A stretch of 64,000 nt of DNA from JBKEDC01 sp047972995 (lineage in GTDB: Bacteria; Bacteroidota; Bacteroidia; Bacteroidales; Prolixibacteraceae): the NCBI GenBank assembly GCA_047972995.1, contig JBKEBD010000006.1, positions 1-64,000 on the forward strand. Direction: 5' to 3'. A program made the position numbers and the translations under genes. The notes beneath the pieces were generated by a model. That model did not search any database, was not told the DNA's origin, and saw nothing but the letters and a program-made list of their open reading frames with translations. This document shows, piece by piece, positions 51,269 to 60,365 of this stretch. Numbering within the stretch: position 1 is the first letter of the stretch; each line of letters starts with the position of its first letter.

Positions 51269-51296
51269 TTAGCTCAATTAAGAACAACAAGCAATC

Positions 51297-52448
51297 ATGT
51301 ATAAACACATAGAAACGGCTTTGAGCCACCTCGCAAAATTTGCACCTATTGAAGATAAAAGTGGGGCATCTCATTTTCCTATTTACAACACCGCAACTTT
51401 TGATTTAAAGAAGCAAAAGGGCGATAAAATTTACGATTACACACGCAGCGATAATCCCACGCGTGAAATGTTGGAGAATCTGTTTACTCACGTTGAAAAT
51501 GGTGCCGGTTGTGTATGTACCCACACGGGCATCGCTACGGTGGCTTTGCTTTTTGAAACGGTGTTGAAGGCAAACGCTCATGTGTTGGTAGAAGCCGATT
51601 GTTATGGTGGTACTTTTCGACTGTTGAAGGTGTTTAAAGAAAAATACAACGTAACAGTTCATTTTGCTGACTTCACCAATATGGGGCAGATGGAGGCTAT
51701 ACTAGAAACCAACCCGATTGATTTGGTGCTTTGCGAAAGTCCAACAAATCCGGGATTAAAAATTATAGATTTGGCACAAGTGGCAGAACTGACACACAAG
51801 TATAAATCGTTGTTTGCTGTAGATAATTCATTAGCAACATTCATTTCGCAGCGTCCGCTTGATTTGGGTGCAGATTTCTCGCTTTTTTCTACCACGAAAT
51901 ACATATCGGGTCATGGTAGCGTAGTGGCAGGAGCCATGGTAGCGAAAACAAAAGAGTTGAGTGAGCAGATGCATTATTATGCTAACGCCCATGGTAGAAG
52001 TCAGAATCCGATGGATGTATTTTTTATTTCATTGGGTATCCCAACCCTAAAAATACGTATGCAAGCGCATGAAAAGAGTGCTTTGGCAGTGGTGGAATTT
52101 CTAAAACAGCAAGATTACATTGAAAGTGTGACTTATCCGGGGTTAAAAGAACACCCACAATATGAGTTAGCAAAGAAACAAATGACATTCATGCCGGGCG
52201 TGTTCTGTGCGAAATTTATAACGGTGGAATTGGCAGAGCAATTCATTGAAAACACACAGATTTTTGGTGAAAAGTGCTCTTTTGGGAGTGCCGACTCTCG
52301 CGTGGAGATACCGGCTAAAATTTCTCATGCCTCTTTCTCTAAAGAAGAACTAGAACTTATTGGCATTAGCGATAGCACCGTTCGTTTTTCTATTGGTTTA
52401 GAAAACGCAGCAGAATTGATAGCAGACATCGAACAAGCTATGAGATAA
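51297..52448 (+). CDS. Cys/Met-metabolism PLP enzyme (cystathionine gamma-synthase/lyase-like)
   Basis: A 383-residue trans-sulphuration-family enzyme of usual length. Motifs: YTRSDNPTREMLENLF near residue 48, GAGCVCTHTGIATVALLFE, YGGTFRLL, then LVLCESPTNPGLKIIDL and FAVDNSLATFISQRPLDLGA. The PLP-binding lysine is Lys201 (FSTTKYISGHGSVVAG). Function in methionine or cysteine synthesis is likely (MetB/MetC type); which reaction cannot be told. It precedes a second, larger and quite different PLP-family protein by 120 bp, suggesting joint use. Confidence 0.88.
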   Translation: MYKHIETALSHLAKFAPIEDKSGASHFPIYNTATFDLKKQKGDKIYDYTRSDNPTREMLENLFTHVENGAGCVCTHTGIATVALLFETVLKANAHVLVEADCYGGTFRLLKVFKEKYNVTVHFADFTNMGQMEAILETNPIDLVLCESPTNPGLKIIDLAQVAELTHKYKSLFAVDNSLATFISQRPLDLGADFSLFSTTKYISGHGSVVAGAMVAKTKELSEQMHYYANAHGRSQNPMDVFFISLGIPTLKIRMQAHEKSALAVVEFLKQQDYIESVTYPGLKEHPQYELAKKQMTFMPGVFCAKFITVELAEQFIENTQIFGEKCSFGSADSRVEIPAKISHASFSKEELELIGISDSTVRFSIGLENAAELIADIEQAMR

Positions 52449-52568
52449 AGCCTCTCCTGACTCCCCCCCAAGAGGGAGAGTGTGAGCAGGTAGTAATTGT
52501 TGACTGTAAAATTAGTGCTTTTGCCCTCCCCCTTTTTGGGAGCTGAAGGAGGTTTATAATGTACATTC

Positions 52569-54029
52569 ATGAAATTCCAAGCTATAACTTGTGGGGAAAC
52601 TCTTCCAGTGAAGAACCCTCACGCGATATCGGTGAGTATGCCGACCCTGCAAGATGTTATTGACTATGAAGAACAAACGCCAGAGATTGCGCAATGCATA
52701 AAGAGCGCTTATCCTCGTTTTGTGCGTCATCCATATATCATGCAGCTTTCAGCCTATTTGTTGGAGAAATATGAGCTCGGCAAAGACTTTGAATTAGTAG
52801 TTCTTTCTTCTCGGCGAGCTGCCGAAGATGTTTCAGCCTGTTTGCAGCTAACCTATACCTGTCATTTTGATGAACCTTTTGGGGTGGTAGCCGTGCGCCA
52901 AAACACCAGCGACCTGAAAGATGTAATGAAATATATTCAGCTTACGGGGAATATCTTATCCTCAAGAGCTGCGCAAGATTATTTGTTTGAGGTAGGTGTG
53001 CTGAAAACTCGCTTTGCGGAAGATGTGATAGTCGATCAAGCAGAGGAAAAGGTGCGCATGGCGTTGGCTAAAGCTTATCGTCAGCCTTTGGAAAATGTGG
53101 CTATTGCACCTTCGGGCATGAATGCGGTGTATGCTGCGGTAACCGGATTGCGCAGGATTCAAGAAAAGCAAGGTCGTGATATTTTTGTGCAGTTAGGTTG
53201 GTTGTATTCCGATTCCATGTCGGTAGTCGATAAATACAGTACGCAGGCTGCAAAGTTTCTCGATGTAACAAAGCTCGATGAGCTAGAAATCTTTTTGCAA
53301 GAAAGTGGCAGCCGAGTGTCGGGCATTCTTACCGAAGTGCCTAGTAATCCGTTGTTGAAATGTGTGGACTTGCCCCGACTGCGCAGCTTGTGCGCTGTAC
53401 ATCATATTCCCTTGCTGATTGATACGACGATTGCTACGCCTTATTTATTTGATTTTTCGCCTTATGCCGATATAATGATCGAGTCGATGTCGAAATTTGC
53501 TTCGGGCAATGCTGATGTGCTTATGGGGGCGGTGATTATTAACGCCAATTTTGCTACCGATGAAAATAGAGCATCAATCTTTCTCGATGTAGAGCCCGTT
53601 TATCGGGGCGATGCACAGCGCATGGCATTTGCCATTCAGCCCTATGAGCAACGAGTGCGAAAGGTGAGTGCCAATACCAAAGCTTTGATAGGAACTTTAG
53701 AAACACGTCCATACATCAAGCAGGTGTTTAGTCATCATTTTGATGGTGCTTATGTCGGATTAATATCGGTAACTTTCCATGGCGACTATGAAACTATTTA
53801 TAACACATTGAACCTACCTAAAGGTCCGAGTTTAGGCACAGAGTTTACCCTTGCCATGCCTTATACCTATTTGGCACATTACGATTTGATTCAATCGGAA
53901 GAGGGGAGAGCCTTGTTGGCACAGATTGATTTACCTACGGAATTACTCCGTGTTTCGGTAGGCATCGAACCCATTGAAGATATTATAGCTGAATTTGATC
54001 GAATAGGGGAAACAGTTATTAATGGTTAA
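52569..54029 (+). CDS. Second, divergent Cys/Met-metabolism PLP-dependent enzyme
   Basis: A 486-residue PLP-family protein with a 120-residue N-terminal extension absent from the first enzyme (starting ITCGETLPVKNPHAISVSMP). The core has TEVPSNPLLKCVDLPRLRSL, PLLIDTTIATPYLFDFSPYA and the probable PLP lysine Lys309 (IESMSKFASGNADVLMG). Similar long proteins are described as cystathionine gamma-synthase-like. It lies downstream of the first PLP enzyme on the same strand; the 120-bp gap holds CTCCC/GGGAG imperfect hairpins but no clear terminator. Substrate unknown. Confidence 0.82.
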   Translation: MKFQAITCGETLPVKNPHAISVSMPTLQDVIDYEEQTPEIAQCIKSAYPRFVRHPYIMQLSAYLLEKYELGKDFELVVLSSRRAAEDVSACLQLTYTCHFDEPFGVVAVRQNTSDLKDVMKYIQLTGNILSSRAAQDYLFEVGVLKTRFAEDVIVDQAEEKVRMALAKAYRQPLENVAIAPSGMNAVYAAVTGLRRIQEKQGRDIFVQLGWLYSDSMSVVDKYSTQAAKFLDVTKLDELEIFLQESGSRVSGILTEVPSNPLLKCVDLPRLRSLCAVHHIPLLIDTTIATPYLFDFSPYADIMIESMSKFASGNADVLMGAVIINANFATDENRASIFLDVEPVYRGDAQRMAFAIQPYEQRVRKVSANTKALIGTLETRPYIKQVFSHHFDGAYVGLISVTFHGDYETIYNTLNLPKGPSLGTEFTLAMPYTYLAHYDLIQSEEGRALLAQIDLPTELLRVSVGIEPIEDIIAEFDRIGETVING

Positions 54030-54054
54030 TCATTAATAACTAATAACTATCCTC

Positions 54055-54930
54055 CTACATTCTTGCGGTGCGTTTGGCGATTTCGGTTACTACGCTGAAG
54101 GCTTTGGGTATGAGGGTAGAGCTTGTGCAGCGAATGGGACATATATCGATACCACCTCTTCGGGTGTAGAGGCAAGCTACCATTAACTCTTTGGGGCGAT
54201 AAAGTTCCATGATACGATAATATGCCATCTCACAAATTTCCTCATGAAAATGAAATTCATTACGAAAGGAAACAATGTATTTCAATAGACTTAGCTCATC
54301 GATGTGCTTGTCGCCATCGAGATAGATGAATATGGAACCCCAATCTGGCTGATGTGTTACCTTGCAATTGCTTCGCAGTAGGTGTGACATTAGTTTCTGA
54401 GGGCTGCCATTTCCTCGCTTGGCTTTCAGCAAGGCGGGGTTTTCATTATAGCTATTGAAGATGGTGAACTCGGCTCCTACAATGCTATCAATGCTCTGAT
54501 AGTCGAGCAATTCATTGTCTTCAGCAATGCAGTCATTTGTAAAGAAAGCCAACTTCACCTCGCACTCCAACAGCAGACTAAGGTCGCGTTCTGCCATCTC
54601 CACCATTTGCTGAATCGATTGTTCAACCGTTTCGCACAGGTGCTCCATATTGAATGAATTGAAATAGAGCTTCAATGATTTGCTTTCTACAATGAACTCG
54701 GAACGTGCAGGTACATTCATCTTTACGATGCCTGAAATGGGCAGTCCGCTAGTGGTGAGAAAACTCACCTCGTAGTTATGCCAACTGTCGATGCCCACAA
54801 ACTCTTTGCCAGAAATGCCATATTGCTCGCGGTTGAGCGATCGGGGTACACGTTCGAGTAGGGAACTGTCGTAGGTACTTGGCGAGTTGCTTCTTGCCCC
54901 AAGGTGGGTGAGGAAATCTTTTTCTTCCAC
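54055..54930 (-). CDS. queF: NADPH-dependent 7-cyano-7-deazaguanine reductase (preQ0 reductase), long type
   Basis: Reduces preQ0 to preQ1 in queuosine synthesis. The 291-residue bimodular QueF form: NADPH/specificity motif ESKSLKLYFNSF near residue 82, catalytic cysteine in NCKVTHQPDW near 190, and the HE pair in EFHFHEEICEMAYYRI near 228. The C-terminus YRPKELMVACLYTRRGGIDI is typical. It lies 70 bp after queC on the same strand, so both serve one pathway. QueD and QueE are not in the window. Confidence 0.95.
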   Translation of the reverse strand: MEEKDFLTHLGARSNSPSTYDSSLLERVPRSLNREQYGISGKEFVGIDSWHNYEVSFLTTSGLPISGIVKMNVPARSEFIVESKSLKLYFNSFNMEHLCETVEQSIQQMVEMAERDLSLLLECEVKLAFFTNDCIAEDNELLDYQSIDSIVGAEFTIFNSYNENPALLKAKRGNGSPQKLMSHLLRSNCKVTHQPDWGSIFIYLDGDKHIDELSLLKYIVSFRNEFHFHEEICEMAYYRIMELYRPKELMVACLYTRRGGIDICPIRCTSSTLIPKAFSVVTEIAKRTARM

Positions 54931-55000
54931 AGTTTTATTTTTTAGAGATTAAACGTTAAAGTCGCTATACTCTTTGTTGTAAATCGTATTTCTTAGGGCG

Positions 55001-55681
55001 CTATGATTGCAGTGCAGGGTCGGCAATTCCAACCTCGGCAAAGGCTTTGGCACGGAGTAAACAGCTATCGCATTTTCCGCAGGGCTTTTCTACAGGGGCA
55101 TAGCAGGTGTGGGTGTATTTATAGTCTATACCTAGTTCTATGCCTAGTTTAATTTCATCGGCTTTGGTGAAGTTGATGAATGGTGCATTTACTTTAATTG
55201 GTTTGTTGTTTATCACTGCGCAAACGGTGCCTTGATTGATGGATTTCTCCATCGCTTCGATGAATTCTTCGCGACAATCGACATAGCCCGAGAAATCAAC
55301 TTGGCTCACGCCAATGAAAATATCTTGCGCACCAACAGCTTCAGCTACCGATGCTGCCATCGATAAGAATACCATGTTTCGAGCGGGCACATAGGTAGTA
55401 GGGATTTCATGGCTATCGGGTTGACCTTCTTGCACAGGCATTGAATCGTCGGTGAGGGCAGATCCTCCCCATTGGTTCATTTGCATATCAACAACGAAGT
55501 GCTTCTTTACACCAGCCAATTCCACCTGCTTTTTTGCTTTCTGCATTTCTACCACGTTTTTCTGGCCGTAGTTTAAGGTTAAGGCATAAAGTTCAAAGCC
55601 TTTCGATTTCGCTAAGTGCAATGCAGTAGTTGAATCAAGTCCTCCCGACAATAAAACAACAGCTTTTTTTGTGTTTTCCAT
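55001..55681 (-). CDS. queC: 7-cyano-7-deazaguanine synthase (preQ0 synthase)
   Basis: Makes preQ0 from 7-carboxy-7-deazaguanine, ATP and ammonia. The start is ATG 55681 (MENTKKAVVLLSGG, 227 residues); longer readings upstream overlap the promoter. The PP-loop motif is LLSGGLDSTTALHLAKSKG, and the C-terminal zinc site uses cysteines in CYAPVEKPCGKCDSCLLR. The -7 promoter box ends 4 bp before the ATG, so the mRNA may be leaderless. Operon with queF downstream. Confidence 0.95.
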   Translation of the reverse strand: MENTKKAVVLLSGGLDSTTALHLAKSKGFELYALTLNYGQKNVVEMQKAKKQVELAGVKKHFVVDMQMNQWGGSALTDDSMPVQEGQPDSHEIPTTYVPARNMVFLSMAASVAEAVGAQDIFIGVSQVDFSGYVDCREEFIEAMEKSINQGTVCAVINNKPIKVNAPFINFTKADEIKLGIELGIDYKYTHTCYAPVEKPCGKCDSCLLRAKAFAEVGIADPALQS

Positions 55682-55685
55682 ACTG

Positions 55686-55693
55686 CAAAGGTA
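55686..55693 (-). promoter_or_regulatory. -7 box of queC placed right at the start codon
   Basis: On the minus strand TACCTTTG (55693-55686) is a full match to TAnnTTTG, only CAGT away from the ATG. A possible -33 TTG is at 55718-55716 (22-bp spacing, slightly long). It predicts transcription starting at or within a few bases of the A of the ATG. Confidence 0.5.
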
Positions 55694-55694
55694 G

Positions 55695-55939
55695 TGAAAA
55701 GTAATTACGAATAGACAATTACGAATAGACAATTACGAGTGGGTGCAACTAATTCGTAATTGATTACACGTCGTACTTTCAGCCCTCAGGTGTTCACCTC
55801 GTATTATTCCCAGGCATTAATGCCTGGGCTATTAGGGGTTTGTCTTTCAGACAAAGAATATAGTGCGAAGTAGAGAGGTGTGAAGTTAAAAGAGCGAGGG
55901 TGCAACCAATTCGTAATTGATTGCACTTCGCACTAACCT
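55695..55939 (+). repeat. REP-like element copy F between queC and the VOC gene
   Basis: Three AATTACGA-type units at 55702-55740, then TTTCAGCCCTCAGGTGTTCACC (GGTG/CACC hairpin), stem 1 as a perfect palindrome CCCAGGCATTAATGCCTGGG (55809-55828), CTATTA, and stem 2 TTTGTC-TTTCA-GACAAA (55839-55855). After it, GGTGCAACCAATTCGTAATT and GCACTTCGCAC repeat in the opposite sense. It is the best-preserved copy. Confidence 0.75.
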
Positions 55940-56995
55940 CTATTCCTTCACTCTTCCCCAGCGTATGGTGTTTACCATCCAATTGGGGAGTGGCTTTTTG
56001 GGGTTTCGGTCTTTGAGATTCATATACCAGCCGAGCTTCTCAATGAGGGGTAGCTTGTGTGTTTCTACAAATTCAATAGGGGTATTGTCGGGGTCTGAAA
56101 TATAGGCAAAATGACCAGCAGCTACGCCCATGTCGAAGCTATTGGCACTGTCGGCTGTAAATTCATAGCCCAAATTGGAAGCCTCTTTCTTCAATAAATC
56201 CATGCCGTTCACATCGAAGCAAAGATGAATGTAGCCCAATTCGCCCCATATTCTATCTTCGAAAATATATTTAGGGTCGCGGGTTAGGCATTGCACCAAT
56301 TCAATTTGAGTAGGACCAAATAGCTTGCTGAAAGCTCCCGAGCGTGCTTCGTGTTTGAGTAGCACTCGGCGTAGCTTTTGGTTTCCTCCGGGCATTCCGG
56401 CCAAATCGGCAAACACGTCGCTTTGATCGTATGCCACAACAGAATATTCCAAGATTCCGGCATACACTTCCAAGGCTTTATCCATGTTGCTCACCCCAAT
56501 AACCACTCCTGCTACACCGCCAGTTGCCGATTTTTGTTTCTTATACACATAGTTGCAATGCACAACTTCGAAGATGTTGTTGTAAGGATCTTTCAAATAG
56601 TAATGGGCAGTTCCCGAAGGGTCTTTCTCAACTTTAGAAAGTAGTTGGCATCCCATTTCGGTGTGCCACTGATAGGCTTTTTCTACATCTCGACATTTCA
56701 TTTTCACGATGAAAATGCCAGTGTCTCCAAGCTGAACATCAAACTTTGGAGCTTGCGACTCAAATCCGGTGTGTTGCCAAATTTCAAAGCCACCGCCACC
56801 TTCCATGTTCATGGCCAATGCGGCATAGCGTTCGCATTCTTTGTTGTTGGTATAGTGTTTCATGAGGCGAGCCACGGCAGTGTCTTCAAACACATTGATG
56901 TCCATGCCGAAAGCTTTACGGTACCATTTCCAAGCTTCTTTCGCATTGCTTACGCCAATGCCCACTTGCTGTATTCCAGAAATATTCTTTTTCAT
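55940..56995 (-). CDS. VOC-superfamily protein with two glyoxalase-type halves (4-HPPD-like)
   Basis: A 351-residue protein with two VOC modules: QVGIGVSNAKEAWKWYRKAF (first, residues 11-30) and GVVIGVSNMDKALEVYAGIL (second, about 165-185), each followed by beta-alpha-beta strands with FEIWQHTGFE and IELVQCLTR. Later SDPDNTPIEFVETHKL gives the metal-ligand glutamate of the second module. The two-module length recalls 4-hydroxyphenylpyruvate dioxygenase, but the C-terminal dioxygenase signature is not clear, so I do not assign that reaction. Same strand as the SDR gene upstream; 83-bp gap. Confidence 0.75.
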   Translation of the reverse strand: MKKNISGIQQVGIGVSNAKEAWKWYRKAFGMDINVFEDTAVARLMKHYTNNKECERYAALAMNMEGGGGFEIWQHTGFESQAPKFDVQLGDTGIFIVKMKCRDVEKAYQWHTEMGCQLLSKVEKDPSGTAHYYLKDPYNNIFEVVHCNYVYKKQKSATGGVAGVVIGVSNMDKALEVYAGILEYSVVAYDQSDVFADLAGMPGGNQKLRRVLLKHEARSGAFSKLFGPTQIELVQCLTRDPKYIFEDRIWGELGYIHLCFDVNGMDLLKKEASNLGYEFTADSANSFDMGVAAGHFAYISDPDNTPIEFVETHKLPLIEKLGWYMNLKDRNPKKPLPNWMVNTIRWGRVKE

Positions 56996-57078
56996 TTATT
57001 TTATTTATTCTTTTGCAAAAGGCTATAGGCTTTTGCTGATTTAATCATTTTCTTGTGTGTAGCTTACCGCCGATCGCT

Positions 57079-57873
57079 TTAGTTTTTAATGTTTGGGGCT
57101 ATCTTGTGGTATAGCCAAGGGAGAAACTGGTGGATACGCACCATTAATGTTTCATTTCCGCCCACGAGCACTTCTTTTTTGTTTTTCCTTATGGCTTGAA
57201 TCATTTTCTTTGCGCATAGGTCGGCAGACATTCCGCTTGCCTGTCCATCGTCCATTTTGTTGTATGCTTTGCCGCTTTCGGTGAGTGCATTTTTTGAAAT
57301 GTTAGTTTGAATGCGCCCGGGGTGAACAATGGTAACTTGAATTGGTTCGTTTGTCATTTCGCATTGCAATGATTGAAAATAGCCTTGCAAGGCGTGTTTT
57401 GAAGCGGCATAGGCTGTGCGCATGGGGAAGCCGAATTTTCCTGTAATACTTCCCACGACTGTGATATGTCCTTCTTTTTTCTCCTGCATATGTTTTAATA
57501 CCAATTTGCTTAGCTTAATGACCGACAAAAAGTTCAGTTGCATGATTTCAAAATCATTGTTGTAAGGCGTGTCGATAGCAAAAGAACGCTGACTTCTTCC
57601 GGCATTGTTTACCAACAAATGGATTTGACCACATTCGTTTAATACATTATAGTATAATGGGTCTATCTGTTCGAGGTGGCTCAAGTCGGACGGAAACACC
57701 CAACATTTATCGGTGTGCTTTAAGCACTCCGCTTGAATAGATTGTAGCTTTTCGGCATTTCTAGCCGTTAGAATGGGGTAGGCACCTTCTTTGGCGCACG
57801 CCACGGCTAGCGCTTCGCCAATGCCCGAGGAAGCTCCTGTAATCCAAATGTTCTTATTCGCTATGATAGTCAT
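57079..57873 (-). CDS. Short-chain dehydrogenase/reductase
   Basis: A 264-residue classical SDR. NAD(P)-binding TGASSGIGEALAVACA near residue 13, the NNAGRS motif near 92, catalytic Ser in TVVGSITGKFGF and YxxxK in RTAYAASKHALQGYF. Cofactor preference and substrate cannot be told; the C-terminus (RIHQFLPWLYHKIAPNIKN) resembles membrane-linked SDRs of lipid metabolism. It may be expressed with the downstream VOC gene. Confidence 0.9.
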   Translation of the reverse strand: MTIIANKNIWITGASSGIGEALAVACAKEGAYPILTARNAEKLQSIQAECLKHTDKCWVFPSDLSHLEQIDPLYYNVLNECGQIHLLVNNAGRSQRSFAIDTPYNNDFEIMQLNFLSVIKLSKLVLKHMQEKKEGHITVVGSITGKFGFPMRTAYAASKHALQGYFQSLQCEMTNEPIQVTIVHPGRIQTNISKNALTESGKAYNKMDDGQASGMSADLCAKKMIQAIRKNKKEVLVGGNETLMVRIHQFLPWLYHKIAPNIKN

Positions 57874-58012
57874 GTGTGCAATGTTTTAATCGGTATTATT
57901 AATAGATGCCGAAGGCTAACGAGCTGCAATGGAGATGCTAAAGTTATTTAAATTATGAAAAATGAACTAACAAAATAACCCTTAAATTCTAGAACCAAAT
58001 GCCCGTTTTCGA

Positions 58013-58420
58013 TTAAGCGACAAATTTAAAGAATAAATCCTTAGGTTTCTCAAAGTTTAAAATCTTTCTAGGTCTTCTGTTAATTTTATATTGAATTTGT
58101 TTTACAAACTCGTTATCATATTGATTAAAAATTGATTTTTTAAGTATATATTGCCTGACAAGCTTGTTTGTATATTCACTCAATCCTCTTTCCCATGAAG
58201 AATAAGAATGAGCAAAGCAGAACTTGCAATCTAGCTTTGGGGAGTTTAGCTTATGTCTGGCAAATTCGCTTCCATTGTCGCTTGTTATTGATAGAACGTG
58301 CTTCATATAAGGTCTTAATATATCAGTAACAACCTTAGCAAGCTGGTCGGCATTCTTTCCATGTTCAAGCTTTCTTATCAGTAGCATTGATGTGGTTCGC
58401 TCTACTATTGTAGATAACTC
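58013..58420 (-). pseudogene. IS30-family transposase, 3' remnant
   Basis: Only the C-terminal part of an IS30 DDE transposase is left. It reads LSTIVERTTSMLLIRKLEHG after a TAA at 58421-58423, then the catalytic aspartate in SITSDNGSEFARHKL and the final glutamate in SSWERGLSEYTNKLVRQY, and ends naturally at FFKFVA. The N-terminal HTH half is missing. Downstream, CATTTGGTTCTAGAATTTAA (minus strand, about 57999-57978) may be the right end. The break is 12 bp from a TonB-receptor remnant on the other strand. Confidence 0.8.
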
Positions 58421-58431
58421 TTACAAAAAAG

Positions 58432-59400
58432 ATGAAATCATTTTACACTTTCATACTATTATTAATCTGTTTATATGCCAATGCCGGAGGGTACTCTCTA
58501 TCGGGAGTGGTAACCGACAGTGAAACTAAAGCTCCATTGCTTAATGTGAATATATCTATTGTTGATATGAAAATTGGTGCTACCAGTAGGGATGATGGTT
58601 CGTTTGTTATTGATGATATACCCGAAGGAAATTATAGATTGCTAGCTTCTGCGATAGGTTATGACGACTTAGAAGAAGTGAGACCTGTATTTGCTTGCAG
58701 ACGAAGCTCCGTTGACCTACGAATATGAGAATGGAGTTATGGATGAGCAACCGCTCAAGGAAAGTTATATTGCGGGTTATGTCGATTATAATATTAATCC
58801 TAAAGTTACCTTCAATATAAACGAAAAGCTTAATCTGGAGACTCGTGTAGGTTACTTCTTTAAAGAACGTAATCTAGGAGACATAGATGGACGAAAGGTT
58901 AGAGATAGGTTCTACGACCGCACTGTAGGATTAAAGGCAGATTATACTTTCTCCGACAAAGAACATCTGCAGCTGTCTTTCAATTATGATGTCTACGATA
59001 AATACGACTTCTACAAGCTGCTCGATGAGGGGGAATACAACTACGCCAACAAGCAGATAAGAGCCGGAGCTATATATGATAATATGATTATAGGGAAGCA
59101 TTTGCTAGTTATAGGAGTATAGTTCTTTAATGATAATTTGTTGACCAACATGTTTGATACCGAAGGAACGAATGCGGAGCGAGTTGCTCAGATCTATTCG
59201 ATATTTGCTCAGCAAGATTGAGTGTTGAGCCCAAAAGTAACCCTAGTAGGAGGGCTTCTATATGACTATCATTCACAATTCAAAGGCAGATTGAGTCCGA
59301 GGCTGCTGCAATGTATAAGCCAATATCAAGCATCAGCATTAGAGGAGATATTCAGGGGGATTTCGTTCGCCTACATTGAATGTCGCTTTGGCATTTTAGC
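58432..59400 (+). pseudogene. TonB-dependent receptor remnant with deletion, stops and frameshifts
   Basis: ATG 58432 begins a signal peptide (FYTFILLLICLYANAGGYSL) and a CarboxypepD-like domain (GVVTDSETKAPLLNVNISIV and IPEGNYRLLASAIGYDDLE). At about 58695 the reading jumps to another frame and straight to barrel sequence (VTFNINEKLNLETRVGYFFK), so the plug domain and part of the barrel are deleted. A TAG (59120-59122) and a TGA (59219-59221) interrupt the barrel; VLSPKVTLVGGLLYDYHSQF follows in the same frame. Near 59350 another frame gives GYSGGFRSPTLNVA, the family's late barrel motif, ending at a stop. Clearly dead. It adjoins an IS30 remnant. Confidence 0.85.
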
Positions 59401-59401
59401 T

Positions 59402-59536
59402 TGGAAGCTCGTGGGGAGTATATACAAATTCATGCCAAGCATTCTGACGGCATTATTTGTCTTTTTGTCGGGCTTATTCTTTGCAATAGTATTGATTTTA
59501 GGCTACATAGTATATCGCAAACGACACCGAAAGTAA
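59402..59536 (+). other. Open stretch encoding a hydrophobic C-terminal tail
   Basis: The frame reads LVGSIYKFMPSILTALFVFL, then SGLFFAIVLILGYIVYRKRHRK, and stops at 59536: a membrane helix with a positively charged end. It has no start of its own and follows the TonB-receptor remnant; it may be the 3' end of another lost gene. Unrecognised. Confidence 0.3.
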
Positions 59537-60365
59537 AAGTACCCCTCCGCACCACGACAAGTGAAAATGAGTATTTAGTCGTAGCGGAGGGGAATCAATT
59601 TCGAATAGGTTGCTCCTTGCTCTTTTAACTTCACTGAGGGGGTGAAACCCATCGGAAAAGCGAAAAGTGCCAATCTTAAGAGGAAAATAGCTCGTTTTTT
59701 ACCTTTCAACTGCAATTTAAGAAGTAAACAGCTTGTTTTTTGGCTTTCAATCTGCAATTTAAGGCGCAAGAGCTAACACTTGTAGCCTTTCAACTGAAAT
59801 TTTAAAGGCAAACAACAACGATTTTAAGCTTTCAACAGCAATTTATGGTGTATTTATGAAATAATCTTTTGTTTCAACTGAAATAAACGACATAAGCAAG
59901 AAATAGGCGACAGTTGTGCTGTGCCACCCTAATGCGTAATGCCAGGGAGTGGGTGTTTTCCTTAAAGCAAGCAAAAGAGTCTAAAATATTTGCTGCTCTT
60001 CTGTTTGCCGCATTTCGCCTAGAAATAAAAAAACGAAAAACATGGGCGCGGGTAATGGTGTTTGAAATAAAATACTTATACTTGCAGCATATTTCTAGCC
60101 TGGTATTCCTAAATTTTCCATTACAAACGCTCGTTTCGTAGAAATTAAAGTGTTCGTTGTTATATATATAGTTTACTATTCTTTAATCTTGAAATTCGTG
60201 TACTTTCTTTCGATGAGCCGATTTTGGACATGAAAATTTAGGCATAGCGCAGACTAGCAAAACCATTTCTCGGTTTTGTCATCCTCAATTAAATTATAAT
60301 TCAAAAAAAAGAGTGTGAAAAATAATGGAATACCCATTTATTTTATGCCCAACTAACAGAACACT
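59537..60365. repeat. Intergenic region with REP-like copy G and a 42-bp degenerate tandem repeat (59690-59850)
   Basis: Copy G (minus strand, stem 1 only) is CTGAGGGGGTGAAACCCATCG-like at 59634-59654, beside CTCCTTGCTCTTTTAACTTC. From 59690 a unit of 41-43 bp recurs four times, each holding CTTTCAAC followed by TGCAATTTAA or close to it (starts of CTTTCAA at 59703, 59744, 59787, 59829). The rest up to the rho start holds nothing firm except a small hairpin CAAAACC/GGTTTTG (60258-60278) in the rho leader. A 75-codon open frame at 59914-60141 is not supported. Confidence 0.6.

Noticed and set aside
59914..60141. A 75-codon open frame before rho
   Set aside because: No recognised domain or promoter; it lies in repeat-rich intergenic sequence.
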